From Acinetobacter sp. NCu2D-2 (lineage in GTDB: Bacteria; Pseudomonadota; Gammaproteobacteria; Pseudomonadales; Moraxellaceae), in assembly GCF_001647675.1 (NCBI RefSeq), contig NZ_CP015594.1, positions 1,426,001 through 1,490,000 on the forward strand: DNA of 64,000 bases, written 5' to 3'. Every line of letters starts with the position of its first letter. Position 1 is the stretch's first letter. The position numbers and the translations under genes are program-made. Positions 46,981 through 57,461 of the stretch are shown here, in pieces. The notes beneath the pieces were generated by a model. It saw nothing but the letters and a program-made list of their open reading frames with translations, was not told where the DNA came from and did no database searches.

Positions 46981-48492
46981 ATGTCACAACAACAAGGAAT
47001 TTCACCAGCTCAGTCAAAAACAAAAATTGCCATCATCGGTGGTGGTTTTGGTGGCATAGCGATGGCCATACGCCTGATACAAAGTAATATTCATGACTTT
47101 ATCATTTTGGAAAAAGCATCTGACTTTGGTGGAACTTGGCGTGAAAATCAGTATCCTGGGGCTGCATGTGATGTACAGTCACATATGTATTCGCTGTCTT
47201 TTGCACCGAAAACTGATTGGTCTAAACGTTATGCAGAAGCGCCTGAAATCTTTAGCTATATACAAGGACTGATTGAACAATTTAGTCTTCAACAATACTG
47301 CCAACTCAATACCGAAGTACTATCAGCTCAATATCAAGAGGATCAATGTGTATGGCATCTTGGCCTCAATAATGATCGTCAACTTGAAGCGCAATATGTC
47401 ATCTTTGCATCAGGTCCGCTGCATGTGCCACAAATCCCCCATATTAAAGGCATCGAAAAATTCCAAGGCAAAGTGTTCCATTCCTCACAATGGGATCATC
47501 ATTACAACTTAAATGGTAAAAATGTCGCTTCAATCGGTACGGGTGGTAGCGCAATTCAATATATCCCTGAAATTGCACCGCAATGTAAAAAACTCTATGT
47601 GATGCAACGTACAGCAGCTTGGGTCATCCCCCGTGACGAACGCCTATATCACGATGTTGAGAAAAAACTTTTTGCTAAGTTTGATTGGTTCCGTAAATTT
47701 CATCGTGCGCGCTTATATTGGTCCAATGAATCACGGGTTGTGCCGATTGTGAAACCGACAGTGATGAAATATACCCAAAAGTTGGCTGAAGCCTTTATCC
47801 GTTATCAGGTTAAAGATAAAACGATTGCGCAAAAGTTAACACCTGATTACATCATGGGCTGTAAACGTATTTTGGTTTCTAACAAATATTTTCCAACTTT
47901 TAATCGACCAAATGTTGAATTAGTCACAGATGCGATTCAGGAAATTACTGAAAATAGTATTACTACTAAAGACGGTGTTGAACGTCCTATCGACTGTTTA
48001 ATCTATGGCACTGGCTTTATCACCGATCCACGTATTTACCTTAAATCATTTAAATGTGTGGGTGAAAATGGCATAGAGCTCAAACAAGCATGGGCAAATG
48101 GTGCAGAAAGCTATTATGGAATCAACACCAAGAATTTCCCTAATTTATTCCAACTCCTTGGGCCAAATACTGTTCTCGCACATAACTCAGTCGTGTTTAT
48201 GATTGAATCTCAAGTGGAATATATTCTCCAAATGATGCAATTGGTTGAAAAAACGCATAGCTCTGCAATTGTCGTGAAAGATGAAATACAGGATCAATTT
48301 AATCAGCACCTGCAAGAGATTATGGCAGGTACAGTGTGGCAATCTGGATGTGTGAGTTGGTATCAACAAGACGGTGGGAAAAACTTCGCTCTTTGGCCAA
48401 CCTACACATGGAAATATTGGCTGAAAACCAAAACTTTAAACCCCGCGGACTATCGTCTGCTGAGTCGAAAATCAGGAAGTCATGCAGCTTAA
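46981..48492 (+). CDS. Baeyer-Villiger-type flavin monooxygenase
   Basis: 503 residues. The FAD site is IIGGGFGGIAMAIRL at the N-terminus. The complete BVMO fingerprint FxGxxxHxxxW is present as FQGKVFHSSQWDH near residue 161, and the NADPH site is IGTGGSAIQYIPEI near 180. Such enzymes insert oxygen next to ketones, making esters or lactones, often in hydrocarbon or steroid breakdown. The AraC regulator is divergent, and a LysO-like exporter gene follows after 55 bases, possibly in the same transcript. The natural ketone substrate cannot be inferred. Confidence 0.9.
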   Translation: MSQQQGISPAQSKTKIAIIGGGFGGIAMAIRLIQSNIHDFIILEKASDFGGTWRENQYPGAACDVQSHMYSLSFAPKTDWSKRYAEAPEIFSYIQGLIEQFSLQQYCQLNTEVLSAQYQEDQCVWHLGLNNDRQLEAQYVIFASGPLHVPQIPHIKGIEKFQGKVFHSSQWDHHYNLNGKNVASIGTGGSAIQYIPEIAPQCKKLYVMQRTAAWVIPRDERLYHDVEKKLFAKFDWFRKFHRARLYWSNESRVVPIVKPTVMKYTQKLAEAFIRYQVKDKTIAQKLTPDYIMGCKRILVSNKYFPTFNRPNVELVTDAIQEITENSITTKDGVERPIDCLIYGTGFITDPRIYLKSFKCVGENGIELKQAWANGAESYYGINTKNFPNLFQLLGPNTVLAHNSVVFMIESQVEYILQMMQLVEKTHSSAIVVKDEIQDQFNQHLQEIMAGTVWQSGCVSWYQQDGGKNFALWPTYTWKYWLKTKTLNPADYRLLSRKSGSHAA

Positions 48493-48547
48493 ACAATAAA
48501 TCGGCATAATAGTGCGGTTTCAATGAGTATTATGAGCTGCACTATAT

Positions 48548-49456
48548 ATGCAATCGATCTGGCTGATTTTTCAGCTTCTGTTTTGTTTAGCAATTGGATT
48601 TGTTTTAGCACGTCGACTCCCGCTTTGGCTCGAACGTTTATGCTTTAAAATCCTACCTTATTTTAGTTATGTTCTATTGATTGCGATTGCGATCGAATTT
48701 GCTCAGACGCTAAATACCATTCAAAACCCACAACTGATTCTAAGCAGCTCACTCATTCTCTCAGTGACAACAAGCATTAGTGCATTTGTATGTTGCTATT
48801 TCCTTTTTAAAAGTATTGGTTATCAATCTAGCCAAGGCAAAGTCTCATCCTCTCTTTTTTTCAAGTCATTAATTAATATTAGTTATGCCTTTCTTGCATT
48901 AGCTTTAGGCTACGCACTGGCTGAAAGTTTTGCCTACTTTGACTATACCCTTCATATCAGTACGTGGCATTTGTTATTGGCTTTTATGTTCTTAATTGGA
49001 CTGGATCTGGCTTATTCGCCGCTTGATCGTTCTTGGCTAAACTGGAAAATTATGCTGGTACCTGTCGGATGCATTATCGGCTCATGCATAGGTGCTTTAA
49101 TCAGTGCAGGTTTTATTTATCACATTAGCCTTAAAGATCTCATCATGTTATCACAAGGCTATGGATTCTATTCGATGACGGGTGTTGTCGTTACAGAACT
49201 AAAAAATGCTGAATTAGGCAGCATTGCCCTAATGAATGATTTATTTCGAGAAATTATTGCTATTTTACTGATGTATATCATTGGATGGCGTTATCCACGA
49301 TCAGCAATTTCAGCCGCTGCTGCAACTGCCATGGATGTGACCCTACCTATGGTTAAGCAGGCTTGTGGTAATGAATTTATTCCGCATGCCATGCTAAGTG
49401 GTTTTATTTTATCTGTGCTAGCACCGATTGCAGTGAGTGTGTTAGCGGTGATGTGA
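48548..49456 (+). CDS. lysO: LysO-family (DUF340) lysine exporter-like protein
   Basis: 302 residues with about eight membrane helices. The C-terminal signature SQGYGFYSMTGVVVTELKNAELGSIALMNDLFREIIAILL matches the LysO/YbjE family, whose E. coli member exports lysine; cut here to short parts: YGFYSMTGVV and ALMNDLFREI. The N-terminal half matches the same family's membrane region. Function as a lysine exporter is inferred from family; the neighbourhood (a monooxygenase) gives no support. It is followed by a repeat element, then converges on pyrF. Confidence 0.82.
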   Translation: MQSIWLIFQLLFCLAIGFVLARRLPLWLERLCFKILPYFSYVLLIAIAIEFAQTLNTIQNPQLILSSSLILSVTTSISAFVCCYFLFKSIGYQSSQGKVSSSLFFKSLINISYAFLALALGYALAESFAYFDYTLHISTWHLLLAFMFLIGLDLAYSPLDRSWLNWKIMLVPVGCIIGSCIGALISAGFIYHISLKDLIMLSQGYGFYSMTGVVVTELKNAELGSIALMNDLFREIIAILLMYIIGWRYPRSAISAAAATAMDVTLPMVKQACGNEFIPHAMLSGFILSVLAPIAVSVLAVM

Positions 49457-49460
49457 AGTT

Positions 49461-49558
49461 TCACCCTCTCCTCAATCCTCTCCTAAAGGGAGAGGAAGAC
49501 TTTAAGAATGAGATAATTCTTTCTCCCCTTGGGAGAGAGTTAGAGAGAGGGAGGTTAG
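49461..49558. repeat. Second REP/BIME-like palindromic unit
   Basis: Two imperfect inverted halves: TCACCCTCTCCTCAATCCTC with hairpin CCTCTCC/GGAGAGG (49477-49495), and a right half ending in GAGAGAGGGAGG, with a hairpin near 49523-49539. It is built like the unit at 20819-20897, between converging lysO-like and pyrF genes, and may double as a terminator. Confidence 0.6.
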
Positions 49559-49563
49559 ACGGA

Positions 49564-50244
49564 TTACAATGTCGCCAAAATATCTTTTAAAGTTTGGCTT
49601 GGATTCTCAGATTTAGTAATTGGACGACCAATCACTAAGTGAGTAGAACCATCAAGCATCGCTTGTTTTGGCGTCACAATACGTTTTTGATCATCAGCAT
49701 TTGAACCTTCAGGGCGAATACCTGGTGTCACCAAAGCGAAATCTTGACCTAATGTTTCGCGTAACATTTTTGCTTCTTGTGCTGAACACACCACACCGTC
49801 TAAACCACTATCTTTAGTCAATTTAGCAAGTCGTTGAACCTGCTCAAATGGCTCAATGTCCAAGCCTAAATCTCGTAAGTCTTCACGACCCATTGAAGTC
49901 AGTACAGTCACTGCAATCAACTGGGTGTTGTAATTGCCTGCTTTTAAACGTTCAACACAGGTTTCCATCATTTTACGACCGCCTGAAGCATGAACATTGA
50001 CCATCCACACACCCATGTCAGCAGCTGCACACACAGCCTGAGCTGTTGTATTTGGGATGTCGTGAAATTTCAAATCAAGGAATACTTCAAAACCTTTGTC
50101 CTGTAAGGCTTTTACCACAGATGGACCTTCGTGGGTAAAAAGCTCTTTTCCAACTTTCACACGGCAAAGTGCTGGGTCTAATTGCTCTGCAATCGTCATT
50201 GCGTCATATTGGCTTTTGGCATCTAAGGCAACGATAATACTCAT
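49564..50244 (-). CDS. pyrF: Orotidine 5'-phosphate decarboxylase
   Basis: A 226-residue class I enzyme that decarboxylates OMP to UMP, the last step of pyrimidine synthesis. The catalytic Asp-Lys-Asp array is in [11 protein letters not shown] near 58-68, substrate lysine in RVKVGKELF near 33, and the C-terminal phosphate loop in TPGIRPEG and HLVIGRPIT. It follows lapA on the same strand after 246 bases that contain a terminator, so it is likely transcribed from its own promoter. Confidence 0.96.
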   Translation of the reverse strand: MSIIVALDAKSQYDAMTIAEQLDPALCRVKVGKELFTHEGPSVVKALQDKGFEVFLDLKFHDIPNTTAQAVCAAADMGVWMVNVHASGGRKMMETCVERLKAGNYNTQLIAVTVLTSMGREDLRDLGLDIEPFEQVQRLAKLTKDSGLDGVVCSAQEAKMLRETLGQDFALVTPGIRPEGSNADDQKRIVTPKQAMLDGSTHLVIGRPITKSENPSQTLKDILATL

Positions 50245-50415
50245 GAAGAAGACCCTCTAAATTGAAAAAATCAAGGCATTATACGGATACAGTCGTTATG
50301 GACAAAGTAAATTTTTCACTAATTAAAATTATCATTAAATTTAAGTGACTTATTCAAAATAGTTTTTCTCAAATATTTAATTATTTCACTTTAAAAATCT
50401 AATCGACATAAAAAA

Positions 50416-50442
50416 ACACTCTAATGAAATCCATTAGAGTGT
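50416..50442 (-). terminator. Terminator after lapA
   Basis: ACACTCTAATG (50416-50426) pairs with CATTAGAGTGT (50432-50442). On the minus strand a T tract (complement of 50411-50416) follows, ending the rpsA-ihfB-lapA transcript before pyrF. Confidence 0.82.
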
Positions 50443-50490
50443 CTTTAATACATCAATTAAAAAATTAAATCATGTGTTTACAAATACCAC

Positions 50491-50856
50491 TTAAAGAGGT
50501 GTAGATGGTCGATCATTAGGATAAACATCGGCAACCGTTTTTTCATGACGTGTATTTGCAGCAGCTTCTGCAGCCATAAGTTTCGCAGAATTCAACTGTT
50601 CTTTACGCAAGTGATCGATGTCTTTACGTAGACGTTTAATTTCCCAATTGTTTTGGAATACACGGAAGACTTGCACACCTAACAATAGACCCACAACAAT
50701 ACCCAACACTAAAGTGAGTAATAACAGTAGCCCTAAACGCATGGCAGGTACTTGTGTAAACAACAAGTCAACTGAAAGCTCAGTTCCATTTTGTAGGACG
50801 AGTGCTAAGGAATATCCAAATACAACGAGTAATAAAACGACTAATACGTAACGCAT
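50491..50856 (-). CDS. lapA: LapA-family lipopolysaccharide assembly protein
   Basis: 121 residues with two membrane helices (LVVLLLVVFGYSLALVLQ and LGLLLLLTLVLGIVVGLLLG) and a cytoplasmic coiled coil (NWEIKRLRKDIDHLRKEQL). DUF1049/LapA proteins work with LapB at the inner membrane to control LpxC turnover and LPS assembly. No lapB follows here, unlike E. coli. I use the ATG at 50856 with GGAG before it; an in-frame GTG at 50862 is less likely. It starts 14 bases after the ihfB stop, so it is in that operon. Confidence 0.9.
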   Translation of the reverse strand: MRYVLVVLLLVVFGYSLALVLQNGTELSVDLLFTQVPAMRLGLLLLLTLVLGIVVGLLLGVQVFRVFQNNWEIKRLRKDIDHLRKEQLNSAKLMAAEAAANTRHEKTVADVYPNDRPSTPL

Positions 50857-50870
50857 AAACACTCCATAAA

Positions 50871-51176
50871 TTACTTGCCAGCAGATTCGTTTACTGCATC
50901 ACGTAAAGCTTTACCTGGTTTGAAGTGAGGTACTGCTTTAGCAGCAACTTCTACAGATTTACCAGTTTTTGGGTTACGACCTACGCGTGGTTCGCGATGG
51001 TGTAATGCAAAACTACCAAAACCACGGATCTCAATACGATTATCTGAAGATAATGCTTCGATCATTTGATCGATCATAATTTTTACAGCTTCTTCAACTA
51101 AAGGTTCAGCCAAATGCGGGTTCTTTAGGGAAATGCGCTCTATTAAGTCAGACTTATTAAGTGCTTCAGTAGTCAT
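50871..51176 (-). CDS. ihfB: Integration host factor subunit beta
   Basis: A 101-residue DNA-bending protein of the HU/IHF family that pairs with IhfA. It has the dimer core [32 protein letters not shown] and the beta-arm tip [11 protein letters not shown] with the proline that inserts into DNA. It sits between rpsA and lapA as in many gammaproteobacteria. AGAGG precedes the ATG. Confidence 0.96.
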   Translation of the reverse strand: MTTEALNKSDLIERISLKNPHLAEPLVEEAVKIMIDQMIEALSSDNRIEIRGFGSFALHHREPRVGRNPKTGKSVEVAAKAVPHFKPGKALRDAVNESAGK

Positions 51177-51342
51177 CTGCGACCTCTTTAATTATCAAGC
51201 TACTTGGAATCTATTTCTCGATAATAACCTGTTTAAATACAAAACGGTAGCGCAATATATGAATACTACGCTACCGTTTATAGTAATTGTGTAAAAAGTA
51301 TTGCTTAACTTACATTAACAATACAATTTAACCAGTTACCAA

Positions 51343-53019
51343 TTAGTTGCTCATTTGCGCTTTGATCAAGTCACCAATAGTTTTTGGACCATTGTCTTGG
51401 CTTGATGTAGCTGTTTTCAAGTTAGCAACAGCTTCTTTCTCTTCAGCTTCGTCTTTCGCTTTGATAGACAAGTTGATAGAGCGAGATTTGCGATCTACAT
51501 TGATGATCTTAGCTTCAACTTCTTGACCAACTTCTAAGAATTTAGTCGCATCTTCAACGCGGTCGCGGTTGATTTCAGATGCTTTAAGAGTTGCTTCAAC
51601 TTCGTCAGCTAACTTAACAGTAGCGCCTTTAGCGTCAACTGCAGTTACAGTACCTTTAACAAGCGCACCGCGTTCGTTAGCAGCTAAGAAATCGTTGAAC
51701 GGATCGCTGTTCATTTGTTTGATGCCAAGGCTGATACGGTTGCCTTCAGCGTCTACAGAAAGGATAACCGCTTCAACTGTGTCACCTTTCTTGTAACGAC
51801 GAATCGCTTCTTCGCCTTGTTCGTTCCAAGAAATGTCAGACAAGTGAACTAGACCATCGATACCGCCAGGTAAACCGATGAAGATACCGAAATCAGTGAT
51901 TGATTTGATAGTACCTGATACTTTTTCGCCTTTGTCATGGTTTTTAGCAAACTCTTCCCATGGGTTAGCACGAGTTTGTTTGATACCAAGAGAAATACGA
52001 CGACGTTCTTCGTCCACTTCAAGAACCATAACGTCAACTTCGTCACCGATCTGAACAACTTTAGATGGGTGGATGTTTTTGTTAGTGTGGTCCATTTCTG
52101 AAACGTGTACTAAACCTTCAACGCCTTCAGCGATTTCAGCGAAGCAACCGTAGTCAGTAAGGTTAGTTACGCGAGCTTTAACGATAGAACCTTTAGGGTA
52201 ACGGCTCATGATCGCTAACCATGGATCTTCGCCTAATTGTTTAAGACCTAAAGATACGCGGTTACGTTCGCGGTCGAATTTAAGTACTTTAACAGTAACT
52301 TCTTGACCCACTTCAACAACTTCTGAAGGGTGCTTGATACGTTTCCAAGCCATGTCAGTGATGTGAAGAAGACCATCAATACCGCCAAGGTCAACGAATG
52401 CGCCGTAGTCAGTAAGATTTTTAATAGTACCAGTAACTGTTTGACCTTCTTCAAGCTGAGCAAGAAGAGCTTCACGGTCAGCTGAAGATTCAGCTTCCAT
52501 AACAGCACGACGTGAAACAACAACGTTGTTACGTTTAGCGTCAAGTTTGATTACTTTAAATTCTAACTCTTTACCTTCTAAGTGAGTAGTATCACGAATA
52601 GGACGAGTATCAACTAAAGAACCTGGAAGGAATGCACGAACTGGACCGATGTCAACAGTGAAACCGCCTTTAACTTTACCAGAGATAACACCAGTAACGA
52701 TTTCGCCGTCTTCAAAGATTTTTTCAAGTTTAGTCCAAGTTTCTGCGCGTTTAGCTTTTTCGCGAGAAAGAACTGTTTGACCCATACCGTTGTCAAGAGC
52801 TTCAACAACAACGTCAACAGTGTCGCCAACTTGAACTTCAAGTTCGCGTTGTTCATTTAAGAACTCAGCACGGTCAACAACGCCTTCAGATTTAAGGCCA
52901 GTGTCAACAGTTACCCAGTCAGAGTCGATGCTAACTACAACGCCTTGGATGACTGCACCCTTTTCAACGTTGAGGTTTAATTCGCTTTCTTCAAAGAGGG
53001 CTGCAAAAGATTCGGTCAT
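51343..53019 (-). CDS. rpsA: 30S ribosomal protein S1
   Basis: 558 residues with six S1 RNA-binding domains that bring mRNA to the ribosome. Repeated strand motifs such as [26 protein letters not shown] and [13 protein letters not shown] mark domains 3-5, and the N-terminal [11 protein letters not shown] binds S2. AGGT precedes the ATG. It follows cmk after 109 bases, the conserved gammaproteobacterial order. The strong codon-use bias fits a highly expressed gene. S1 autoregulation through its leader is common; the leader here was not analysed. Confidence 0.97.
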   Translation of the reverse strand: MTESFAALFEESELNLNVEKGAVIQGVVVSIDSDWVTVDTGLKSEGVVDRAEFLNEQRELEVQVGDTVDVVVEALDNGMGQTVLSREKAKRAETWTKLEKIFEDGEIVTGVISGKVKGGFTVDIGPVRAFLPGSLVDTRPIRDTTHLEGKELEFKVIKLDAKRNNVVVSRRAVMEAESSADREALLAQLEEGQTVTGTIKNLTDYGAFVDLGGIDGLLHITDMAWKRIKHPSEVVEVGQEVTVKVLKFDRERNRVSLGLKQLGEDPWLAIMSRYPKGSIVKARVTNLTDYGCFAEIAEGVEGLVHVSEMDHTNKNIHPSKVVQIGDEVDVMVLEVDEERRRISLGIKQTRANPWEEFAKNHDKGEKVSGTIKSITDFGIFIGLPGGIDGLVHLSDISWNEQGEEAIRRYKKGDTVEAVILSVDAEGNRISLGIKQMNSDPFNDFLAANERGALVKGTVTAVDAKGATVKLADEVEATLKASEINRDRVEDATKFLEVGQEVEAKIINVDRKSRSINLSIKAKDEAEEKEAVANLKTATSSQDNGPKTIGDLIKAQMSN

Positions 53020-53128
53020 GATATACCTGATAAAGTCAGCGGTCTTGGATCAGACAAGGCCGGTTTAATTAAGCATCTACATAGTCCGTATAAACTGATC
53101 AAGCTATGCGTCTGCTGAAAATATTAAG

Positions 53129-53812
53129 TTATTTGGCTAACTGCTGATCGATATAAGTCGTCATCAGCTGGAATACTTCATCAATGTTCAATTTAGAACT
53201 ATCAATGATGTAAGCATCGGGCGCAGGTTTAAGCGGTGCAACTGTACGTTCCATATCGCGCTTATCGCGTGCCTCGATATTAGCTAAAATGTCGCTTATT
53301 TTAACATCCAGCCCCATACCCTGCAACTGCTTTACGCGTCGGTTCGCACGTGATTCAGCCGAAGCGGTTAAATAGATCTTGGCTTGAGCATTTGGGAAGA
53401 TTGAAGTTGCCATATCTCGACCATCTGCAACAAGTCCTGGCGCTTGTGCAAAAGCATGCTGACGTGCCACAAGTGCGGTTCTAAGTTCAGGAATTGCGGC
53501 AACTTTTGAAGCATACTCACCGACTTGTTCAGTACGAATGGTTTTTGAAACGTTTTGACTATCCAATAACACATCAACGCCTGTATCAGTACTGATAAAT
53601 TGAATATCCAAATTTGTTGCGATTTGTATACATTCTTCAAGTTTTGTATCAAGTGCATCGAGTAAGGATTTTTGTTGTAATGACAATCCAAGTAAACGAT
53701 ATAACGCGCCAGAATCTAAAAGATGAAATTGGTAATGCGCTGCAATTTTTGCTGCGAGTGTACCCTTACCAGAACCACTTGGTCCGTCAATTGTAATAAT
53801 CTGAACTGTCAT
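53129..53812 (-). CDS. cmk: Cytidylate kinase
   Basis: A 227-residue NMP kinase that phosphorylates CMP and dCMP. P-loop GPSGSGKGT lies at residues 9-17, the CMP-binding region has [11 protein letters not shown], and [11 protein letters not shown] and RANRRVKQL complete the active site. It begins the cmk-rpsA-ihfB-lapA series. The SRPBCC gene lies upstream with 17 bases between them. Confidence 0.96.
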   Translation of the reverse strand: MTVQIITIDGPSGSGKGTLAAKIAAHYQFHLLDSGALYRLLGLSLQQKSLLDALDTKLEECIQIATNLDIQFISTDTGVDVLLDSQNVSKTIRTEQVGEYASKVAAIPELRTALVARQHAFAQAPGLVADGRDMATSIFPNAQAKIYLTASAESRANRRVKQLQGMGLDVKISDILANIEARDKRDMERTVAPLKPAPDAYIIDSSKLNIDEVFQLMTTYIDQQLAK

Positions 53813-53829
53813 TGCTTACCCAAAGTTAT

Positions 53830-54261
53830 TTATACAGATTTTGCGAGTTTCGCGAAGCCTAGTTTAATCCCCGCTTTCAACTGTGCAAGAATTAATTTAC
53901 TTACAAAGGGTGCACGTGCTTGTAATTCGATCGTATAAGTGACCAAGGTTTTATTTTCACTCACCTTTTCAAATTGAATAATTCCTAAGTGATGCTTAAC
54001 CAATGGATTTTTAATAATCTTGTATTCGATTCGCTGATTTGGCTCAAGTAATGTAATTTGTTCTTTCAACGGCTTGATTGGACCTACACCTAAACTTCGT
54101 ACTGAACCCACACCATCTGGACGTTCTGGATCTGCAGAATCTTTAATACGCTCCACTTGAATCGGCGCAAACGCAACATTATAAGTTGCATGTTTAGATA
54201 ATAGTTCAAAGACTTGCTCAATCGGCGCAGGAAATTCCTTTTTGACTTGCATAGAATTCAT
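53830..54261 (-). CDS. SRPBCC-family (polyketide cyclase-like) protein
   Basis: A 143-residue helix-grip fold protein. The pattern VKKEFPAPIEQVFELLSKHATYNVAF at the start and TLVTYTIELQARAPFVSKLILAQLK at the end fit the START/SRPBCC family that binds hydrophobic ligands. No catalytic residues can be named. It lies between tadA and cmk and may be co-transcribed with cmk. The ligand is unknown. Confidence 0.82.
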   Translation of the reverse strand: MNSMQVKKEFPAPIEQVFELLSKHATYNVAFAPIQVERIKDSADPERPDGVGSVRSLGVGPIKPLKEQITLLEPNQRIEYKIIKNPLVKHHLGIIQFEKVSENKTLVTYTIELQARAPFVSKLILAQLKAGIKLGFAKLAKSV

Positions 54262-54292
54262 TTTTATTTCTCTTTATAGACGTTATGAAAAA

Positions 54293-54841
54293 TCAGATGC
54301 TATTTTTGATTGATTCAGCATCATTATCCAGTTTTTCTTGTAACTGTTTTTGTTCGAGTTTCAATAAGCGCTTTTGCTCACGGCGCATTTTAAAAAATTC
54401 ACTCAATAGGGCTGAGCAGGCTTCTTGCATACAACCTGATTCAAACTTAAATACATGGTTGTAATAACCAGAATTTAAGAGCTGACGTGCGCTCACTAAA
54501 GAACCAGCTTTAGATTCATACGCACCAAAAACCACACGCGAAACCCTTGAATGCACTAAAGCTCCCACACACATCGTGCACGGCTCCAAGGTCACATACA
54601 ATACTGCATCATCAGGTAAACGATAATTTTTGATCTGCTGACAAGCATCACGTAGTGCGACAATTTCAGCATGTGCGGTTGGATCATTTAATGAAATGGG
54701 CGCATTAAAACCACGCCCAATAATTTGATTTTGACTGACAATCACAGCACCAACAGGAATTTCCTGTTGTTTTGCCGCAAGTGCAGCCTGCTCATAGGCA
54801 AACTGCATCCAATATTCATCACTATATACAACATCCGTCAT
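54293..54841 (-). CDS. tadA: tRNA-specific adenosine deaminase
   Basis: A 182-residue zinc deaminase that converts A34 to inosine in tRNA-Arg(ACG). The zinc and proton-shuttle motif is HAEIVAL near 56, with PCTMCVGALVHSRVSRVVFG near 86. Length is slightly above the usual 160-170 because of a basic C-terminal tail (RREQKRLLKLEQKQLQ). It starts 6 bases after the hydrolase gene's stop, so it belongs to the ung-hydrolase-tadA run. Confidence 0.94.
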   Translation of the reverse strand: MTDVVYSDEYWMQFAYEQAALAAKQQEIPVGAVIVSQNQIIGRGFNAPISLNDPTAHAEIVALRDACQQIKNYRLPDDAVLYVTLEPCTMCVGALVHSRVSRVVFGAYESKAGSLVSARQLLNSGYYNHVFKFESGCMQEACSALLSEFFKMRREQKRLLKLEQKQLQEKLDNDAESIKNSI

Positions 54842-54847
54842 TAAAAA

Positions 54848-55969
54848 TTAAATGACCTCATACTGCTTCAGGAGAGCATTCCAACTTTCAATAGTTGTCA
54901 CAGGTGGATATGCAGCAAGAATACCTTTCAGGCTCATATCTGAACCAATTGTCCATTCAGGTGACAAGTCTTTATCCACCAAACGCGCGCGAACACCTTC
55001 CACAAAGTCAGGGTGACGAATTTTCCAATCCGAGATTTGACGTTCAAGCTCAAAAACTTCATTCCAAGAATGAACCTGTTTACCCCATTGCCACAACAAC
55101 CAAGTCAATGCAGCTGTGGTTGGTGAACCCTTTTGTAGGTTTTCACTCGCTTGACGCAACCAATCACTACGTGCATCACTTAAGCCAACAATCGCTTGAT
55201 AGTCACTTTCAAAACTCACACCGCGTGAAACGCTTTGAATTACATCAATTGAGTTTTGTAATGGACCAGGACCTACTGGACGGTGCAGACTATTTAAGGT
55301 GTCATCAATGGCGCGGAAATGCCCTGCTGGATAATGATCCCAGTCAATATTCACTAATTTATCTAACACTAAAGCACGTTGTGCATCACAAATATGGGTT
55401 GCCCAACCAATACCATATGCCCCTGCGGCGGTCATAATCGAGCCAGTTAAGCCTGTGAATAGACCAATTGCACCACGATCTGCAAGGAAACGTGTTCCGC
55501 CCACATCAGGATATAAGCCAATATTGATTTCCGGCATAGCGAGGCGTGAATAAGGTGTCACCAAGCGGAAAGGCGCAGCCATAAACAGACCAAGTCCACC
55601 ACCCATGACATAACCTTCGCCCCAGATCAGCACGGGTTTTGCATAGTTATGCAAAAGTAAATCTAAAGCATATTCTTGTTCGAAAAACTTATTCGCGGTA
55701 TCGACTTCATCATTGATCACCAATTGACGTAACTTACGTACATCACCACCCGCGCAGAATGCTTTCGGCGTGGTTGAATCAAGCCAAATTGCTTTTACGT
55801 CATCGTCACTATGAAAATCCTCAAAGACTTCCAATAAAGCAGTAACAATCGATTCATCTAAAGCATGTAATGATTTAGGTCGATTTAAACGAACAATACG
55901 CCATCCATTTTGCGCTTGTTCAACAATTAAGTCAGGATGGTACTGTTTAGAAACAGGAGAATAAGTCAT
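54848..55969 (-). CDS. Enoyl-CoA hydratase/isomerase family, HIBYL-CoA hydrolase-like
   Basis: 373 residues with the crotonase fold. The oxyanion motif CAGGDVRKL and the glutamate-containing [18 protein letters not shown] match 3-hydroxyisobutyryl-CoA hydrolases of valine breakdown, and the extra C-terminal domain present here is characteristic of that group. I use the ATG at 55969, whose ATGA overlaps the ung stop; a TTG at 55984 would overlap ung further. An ordinary enoyl-CoA hydratase is less likely. No other valine-catabolic gene is adjacent. Confidence 0.87.
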   Translation of the reverse strand: MTYSPVSKQYHPDLIVEQAQNGWRIVRLNRPKSLHALDESIVTALLEVFEDFHSDDDVKAIWLDSTTPKAFCAGGDVRKLRQLVINDEVDTANKFFEQEYALDLLLHNYAKPVLIWGEGYVMGGGLGLFMAAPFRLVTPYSRLAMPEINIGLYPDVGGTRFLADRGAIGLFTGLTGSIMTAAGAYGIGWATHICDAQRALVLDKLVNIDWDHYPAGHFRAIDDTLNSLHRPVGPGPLQNSIDVIQSVSRGVSFESDYQAIVGLSDARSDWLRQASENLQKGSPTTAALTWLLWQWGKQVHSWNEVFELERQISDWKIRHPDFVEGVRARLVDKDLSPEWTIGSDMSLKGILAAYPPVTTIESWNALLKQYEVI

Positions 55970-56679
55970 GCGTCCAGCTGCCAATCTATAGGCTCAATGC
56001 CATGTTGTTTAAGATAATTATTCGATTTAGAAAATACTTTACACCCAAAGAAACCGCCACGATTTGCAGCCAATGGAGAAGGATGTGCGGCTTTTAGCAC
56101 CAGATGTTTTGTTTCATCGATGCGCTGCCCCTTACGCTGTGCATAAGCCCCCCATAAAATAAACACCACGTGCTCACGCTGTTCATTTAATACATCAATG
56201 ACATGATCTGTAAAGGCTTCCCAGCCACGTTTTTGATGTGATGTCGGCTGACCTGCTTCAACTGTAAGCACAGCATTCAATAACAAAACACCTTGTTCAG
56301 CCCAGCGCGTTAAATTGCCATGTTTAGGAATTGCAACACCCAAGTCAGAATGTAACTCATGATAGATGTTTCGTAAAGATGGTGGAATCGCGACACCCTT
56401 TTGCACTGAAAAACTTAAACCATGCGCTTGGTTCGGTCCATGATAAGGGTCTTGCCCTAAAATCACGACTTTGACACGATCCAGCGGCGTCGTATTCAAT
56501 GCATTAAAAATGAGATGGCTCGGTGGATAAATCACCTTGTCCGCTTTTTTTTCTTCAAGTAAAAATGCTTTCAACTCATCCATTTTCGGACTGAGTAAGA
56601 AATCACTTAATCCATATTTCCAGCTTTCATCTAACTGAACTTTACTCAGTTTTTGCAGTTGCTGTTCAGTTAAAGACAT
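55966..56679 (-). CDS. ung: Uracil-DNA glycosylase
   Basis: A 237-residue family I glycosylase that removes uracil from DNA at the start of base-excision repair. The catalytic Asp is in [14 protein letters not shown] near 70, [12 protein letters not shown] follows, and the His loop is [15 protein letters not shown] near 200. It is the first gene of the ung-HIBYL hydrolase-tadA run and overlaps the next gene by four bases. Confidence 0.97.
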   Translation of the reverse strand: MSLTEQQLQKLSKVQLDESWKYGLSDFLLSPKMDELKAFLLEEKKADKVIYPPSHLIFNALNTTPLDRVKVVILGQDPYHGPNQAHGLSFSVQKGVAIPPSLRNIYHELHSDLGVAIPKHGNLTRWAEQGVLLLNAVLTVEAGQPTSHQKRGWEAFTDHVIDVLNEQREHVVFILWGAYAQRKGQRIDETKHLVLKAAHPSPLAANRGGFFGCKVFSKSNNYLKQHGIEPIDWQLDA

Positions 56680-56731
56680 TCTTCAATCCTAAATCTATGC
56701 CAGTTGAATCACATCATTCTAAAGAATGATT

Positions 56732-57328
56732 TTATAGTTTAACTTGTAAGTCTACAGTTGGGTTATGAAATGGAATGCCTTGTTTCAATTTTGCAAACAT
56801 TTCAGGATCAGTCCATTCCGCTTGTACTTGTTCAGAAAATTCAATTTGATCTAGCGCAAGCAAACCCATTTGTTCATTTTCAATATCTTCAATGAAGCTT
56901 TGTGCATAGCCTGTATCGGTTTCATGCACGATCACTGAATAGACTTCAACATCACCTTCGCCATTTTGAGTAATGGTAGAGGCCAACACTTGTTGTGCTA
57001 AAAAGAAGAAAATTCTTGAAAACTGCTCTGCTGATGGTGACACAGGCAAAGACACCCAACGTGCACTAAAGTTTTTGCAGGCTTGAATATATTCAGCACT
57101 GTCATTTTGCCAAAAACAAATCGCATGATCAAAAGAATCAAAAAAGTCCTTAATCACACCTTTCAGCAAACCAAAGTCGTAAACCATTTGTCCATGGTCA
57201 AGTTTAGAAGCTTTCAGTAAAAGCTCAACTTTATAGCTATGTCCATGAATCGAGCGCTTACAGCGATCTGACGTGCAATTACGCACGATATGAGCGTTTT
57301 CAAACTTGAATAACTTACGAATTAACAT
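56732..57328 (-). CDS. queD: 6-pyruvoyl-tetrahydropterin synthase/QueD family protein
   Basis: A 198-residue protein with the T-fold of PTPS/QueD. The zinc-binding histidines are in FENAHIV and SIHGHSYKVEL, the nucleophilic Cys is probably in CTSDRCKR, and the acidic VYDFGLLKGVIKDFFDSFDHAI is the conserved second motif. It probably makes 6-carboxy-tetrahydropterin for queuosine. It is longer than E. coli QueD (about 120 residues), with a C-terminal tail. I use the ATG at 57328 rather than an in-frame TTG at 57346. Confidence 0.85.
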   Translation of the reverse strand: MLIRKLFKFENAHIVRNCTSDRCKRSIHGHSYKVELLLKASKLDHGQMVYDFGLLKGVIKDFFDSFDHAICFWQNDSAEYIQACKNFSARWVSLPVSPSAEQFSRIFFFLAQQVLASTITQNGEGDVEVYSVIVHETDTGYAQSFIEDIENEQMGLLALDQIEFSEQVQAEWTDPEMFAKLKQGIPFHNPTVDLQVKL

Positions 57329-57461
57329 GTGCCGTAATGTCGTCAAAAAATAGGTGAATTAGTTTTAATTATAAAGCAAAAGTAAACCCATGAGGATTAA
57401 TTTTACTGTTTAGCTTGATTGGTCAATTGGATGATCAAAAAAAATTACACATCCTTGAAAA

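Noticed and set aside
52248..52856. Minus-strand Leu/Lys-rich open frames within rpsA
   Set aside because: Out-of-frame shadows of strongly biased rpsA codons; no start signals, and rpsA itself is complete.
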